Positions 5,551 through 7,887 of a stretch of 7,887 nucleotides of DNA are shown here, piece after piece. This DNA is from an uncultured Bacteroidales bacterium (lineage in GTDB: Bacteria > Bacteroidota > Bacteroidia > Bacteroidales > Paludibacteraceae). Both the position numbers and the translations under genes were made by a program. The stretch lies in NCBI GenBank assembly GCA_903912795.1, contig CAIWIS010000814.1, positions 1 to 7,887 of the forward strand, in the 5' to 3' direction. The stretch's first letter is position 1. Every line of letters starts with the position of its first letter. Under the pieces are notes generated by a model. The model saw only the letters and a list, made by a program, of their open reading frames with translations, was not told the origin of the DNA and ran no database searches.

Positions 5551-7863
5551 CTATTTCAATACTTCCAATTTTGCAAATTTCAACAACAACGATTTAGTCC
5601 CTTTTTGTCCAAAATCAATATCCACTTTTTCGTTGCCATTAACGATGCCAGTTTCAACAATTTGTCCAACACCAAAAATGGCATGTTTTACAAAACTTCC
5701 AACCGGAAATTCGGCATTCTCCATTTTCTGCACTATTTGCGTATCCGCTTTGATACGTGTTAAATTTTTTGGTTGCTGATATACAGGTTCAGGAGCTGGT
5801 CGAGGTTTTGAATAATTCGAAGTTTGATTCAAGCGGTTGCGTTCAAACTCTACATCATCGTCCCAGTTGCTAAAACGACTTTGTTTAGGTTGAAAAACGC
5901 TTTCGTTAGGCGCATCAATGTATTGTGAATCAATGTCTTTTATAAACCGGCTTGGGTTCGAAAAATTCGACTGACCATTACGAAACCGTGAACGCGCATG
6001 ACTGATATAACACCGTGTTTCGGCACGCGTAAGCGCTACGTAAAATAACCTTCGCTCTTCCTCCAAACTTTTTTCGCTATCGAGCGAATAGGACGAAGGA
6101 AACAAATCTTCTTCCACGCCAACTATAAACACCACCGCAAATTCCAATCCTTTGGCCGCATGAATGGTCATCATGGTTACTTTATTGCTATCGCCATCTT
6201 TATCAGTATCCTGGTCGGTCAGCAACGAAACTTCGGACAGAAAATCGGGCAAAAGTGACGTTTCCTGGTTCTCTTCGCGTTGTTCACAATACTCGTGAAT
6301 GGCTTTGAGCAATTCTTCCACATTCTCGCGGCGGCTTATGCTTTCGGGAGTTGAGTCGGCATACGTTTCGCTAATTATACCTGCGGTTTTAACAATGGAT
6401 GTAACTAGTTGATATGCATTTAAGGTTGTAACTTGGTCGGCAAATACCGAAATCATATTCCGGAAATTGGCCAATTTTGTGGCTGCGCCAGCATTCACAG
6501 GTAGGTTGTAACCAAGCATATCGTTAAGCACTTCCCAAGCACTCACGGCATGTGTGCGTGCACATTCAAATATTTTATTTAATGTTGTATCGCCAATTCC
6601 TCGTGCGGGCACATTTATTATGCGCTTGAGCGCTTCTTCGTCGTTCGGATTGCTAATAAGCCGACAATATGCAATTACATCTTTAATTTCCTTGCGCTGA
6701 TAAAACGATAAACCACCATAAATACGATACGGAATGCCATTTTTGCGCAATGCGTCCTCTTGCAATCTACTTTGTGCATTGGTGCGGTACAGTATGGCAA
6801 TTTGCTGATATTGAAACTCATTTTTAGAGGTAAGCGCATTTATTTCCGCTGCTACCAACGATCCTTCTTCAAAATCGGTAAAGGCAGTAAGTAGTTTAAT
6901 AGGTGAACCTGTTTCTTTTTCGGAGAAAACAGTTTTTTTAATTTGCTTTACATTTTTGTCAATGAGGCTATTAGCTGCATTTACAATGGTTTGTGTTGAT
7001 CGGTAGTTTTGTTCCAATTTAAATGTTTGCGTATTGGTATACGCATTTTTAAACTGTAGAATATTGTCGATATTGGCACCACGAAACGAGTAAATACTTT
7101 GCGCATCGTCGCCCACCACACATATACGCTCATGCGTTTCCGACAGCTTTTTTACAATCATGTATTGCGCAAAATTGGTATCCTGATACTCATCCACCAA
7201 AATGTATTGAAAAGAATTTCGGTATTTATCAAGCAAATCGGGATTGTCGCGAAAAAGCACATTTGTTTGCAGTAACAAATCGTCGAAATCCATGGCATCG
7301 GCTTGTTTACATCGCGTGCAATATATTTTGTAAACTTCGGGGAAACGGGGAACTTTGGCATACATATCGCCTTTGGTCAAGTCGGCATTATTGCGGTATG
7401 CTTCGGGCGAGATAAGACTATTTTTGGCACTCGAAATACGATTGTGTATCACATTTGCCTTGTACACTTTTTCGTCTAATTTGAGTTCTTTTACTATGCT
7501 TTTTATCAAACTGGCCGAGTCCGACGAATCGTAAATGGTAAAGTTTTTTGTAAAACCAATGCGGTCGGCTTCGGTGCGCAGTATACGCGAAAAAATGGAG
7601 TGAAACGTGCCCATCCACAAGTAGCGGGCTGTTTTTTCGCCCACCATACCCGCAATACGTGCTTTCATTTCGCGAGCAGCTTTGTTGGTAAATGTAAGGG
7701 CAAGTATGGCCGATGGGTGCAATCCTTTTTTAAGTAAGTAGGCTATTTTGTAAGTTAATACGCGCGTTTTACCCGACCCAGCTCCGGCAATAACCAGCGA
7801 TGCACCATCAATATATTCAACAGCTTTCCGTTGATTTTCATTCAGTTCGTTTAAAAATTCCAT
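5551..7863 (-). CDS. pcrA: UvrD/PcrA-type superfamily 1A DNA helicase
   Basis: An ATP-driven 3'-5' DNA helicase acting in nucleotide excision and mismatch repair, and in clearing proteins from DNA; 770 residues, a usual full length. All SF1 motifs are visible: Q motif LNENQRKAV (7-15), Walker A GAGSGKT (27-33), Ia LTFTNKAAREMK (56-67), II VDEYQDT (223-229), III VGDDAQSIYSFRG (250-262), IV QNYRST (285-290), V MTIHAAKGLEF (565-575) and VI RRLFYVALTRAE (604-615). A polar, low-complexity linker (about 645-715) leads to a C-terminal Tudor-like domain (VGSFVKHAIFGVGQIV, 721-736, to the end), which in PcrA/UvrD contacts RNA polymerase and couples repair to transcription. The ATG at 7861-7863 gives the expected N-terminus. 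The name pcrA or uvrD is equally defensible; I use pcrA for the Tudor tail. The gene may be expressed on its own, with the downstream inverted repeat marking its end. Confidence 0.95.
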   Translation of the reverse strand: MEFLNELNENQRKAVEYIDGASLVIAGAGSGKTRVLTYKIAYLLKKGLHPSAILALTFTNKAAREMKARIAGMVGEKTARYLWMGTFHSIFSRILRTEADRIGFTKNFTIYDSSDSASLIKSIVKELKLDEKVYKANVIHNRISSAKNSLISPEAYRNNADLTKGDMYAKVPRFPEVYKIYCTRCKQADAMDFDDLLLQTNVLFRDNPDLLDKYRNSFQYILVDEYQDTNFAQYMIVKKLSETHERICVVGDDAQSIYSFRGANIDNILQFKNAYTNTQTFKLEQNYRSTQTIVNAANSLIDKNVKQIKKTVFSEKETGSPIKLLTAFTDFEEGSLVAAEINALTSKNEFQYQQIAILYRTNAQSRLQEDALRKNGIPYRIYGGLSFYQRKEIKDVIAYCRLISNPNDEEALKRIINVPARGIGDTTLNKIFECARTHAVSAWEVLNDMLGYNLPVNAGAATKLANFRNMISVFADQVTTLNAYQLVTSIVKTAGIISETYADSTPESISRRENVEELLKAIHEYCEQREENQETSLLPDFLSEVSLLTDQDTDKDGDSNKVTMMTIHAAKGLEFAVVFIVGVEEDLFPSSYSLDSEKSLEEERRLFYVALTRAETRCYISHARSRFRNGQSNFSNPSRFIKDIDSQYIDAPNESVFQPKQSRFSNWDDDVEFERNRLNQTSNYSKPRPAPEPVYQQPKNLTRIKADTQIVQKMENAEFPVGSFVKHAIFGVGQIVETGIVNGNEKVDIDFGQKGTKSLLLKFAKLEVLK

Positions 7864-7887
7864 TTAATTGTTGGTTTGAGCGCAAAC

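Noticed and set aside
7874..7887. Small inverted repeat GTTTG-AGCG-CAAAC before the helicase start, with a possible TTTG of a -7 element on the minus strand
   Set aside because: It is cut by the window edge, the arms are only 5 bp, and the TA part of a promoter element would lie outside the window, so it cannot be judged.

Overview
The window looks like ordinary chromosomal DNA of a Bacteroidota bacterium. The signs are low G+C, no Shine-Dalgarno sequences before the starts, a TAnnTTTG-type -7 promoter element upstream of the first gene, a TonB-dependent receptor with the N-terminal carboxypeptidase-regulatory-like domain typical of the phylum, and a 'CCCTAAAGGGG'-type intergenic palindrome. 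I cannot assign a genus from the sequence alone.

Layout. Bases 1-251 hold what may be the tail of an upstream gene (ending near 78), a terminator-like hairpin (83-126) and a promoter (-7 element 196-203). A 15-bp 7-1-7 palindrome (202-216) overlaps that promoter. Two plus-strand genes 37 bp apart follow: a Fur-family metalloregulator (252-665) and a TonB-dependent outer-membrane receptor (703-3123). The receptor's sequence most resembles the zinc receptor ZnuD group, so the pair reads as a probable Zur/ZnuD-like metal-uptake unit in which the regulator may repress itself and the receptor through the palindrome. The metal is inferred, not shown.

From 3142 to the end everything is on the minus strand. 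In transcription order there is a PcrA/UvrD-type DNA helicase (7863-5551), a 135-bp gap filled largely by an imperfect inverted repeat (5463-5542), then an ABC exporter pair: a NatA-like ATPase with C-terminal DUF4162-type domain (5415-4519) and a NatB/ABC-2 permease (4467-3142). The ABC genes are separated by a 51-bp spacer containing two exact copies of a 16-bp tandem repeat. The receptor and permease genes converge tail to tail with 18 bp between them.

All five protein genes are intact and belong to known families. I see no RNA gene, CRISPR array, insertion sequence or phage gene, and no previously undescribed multi-gene system. The points most worth a second look are the regulatory palindrome and metal assignment of the first two genes, and the two intergenic repeats.
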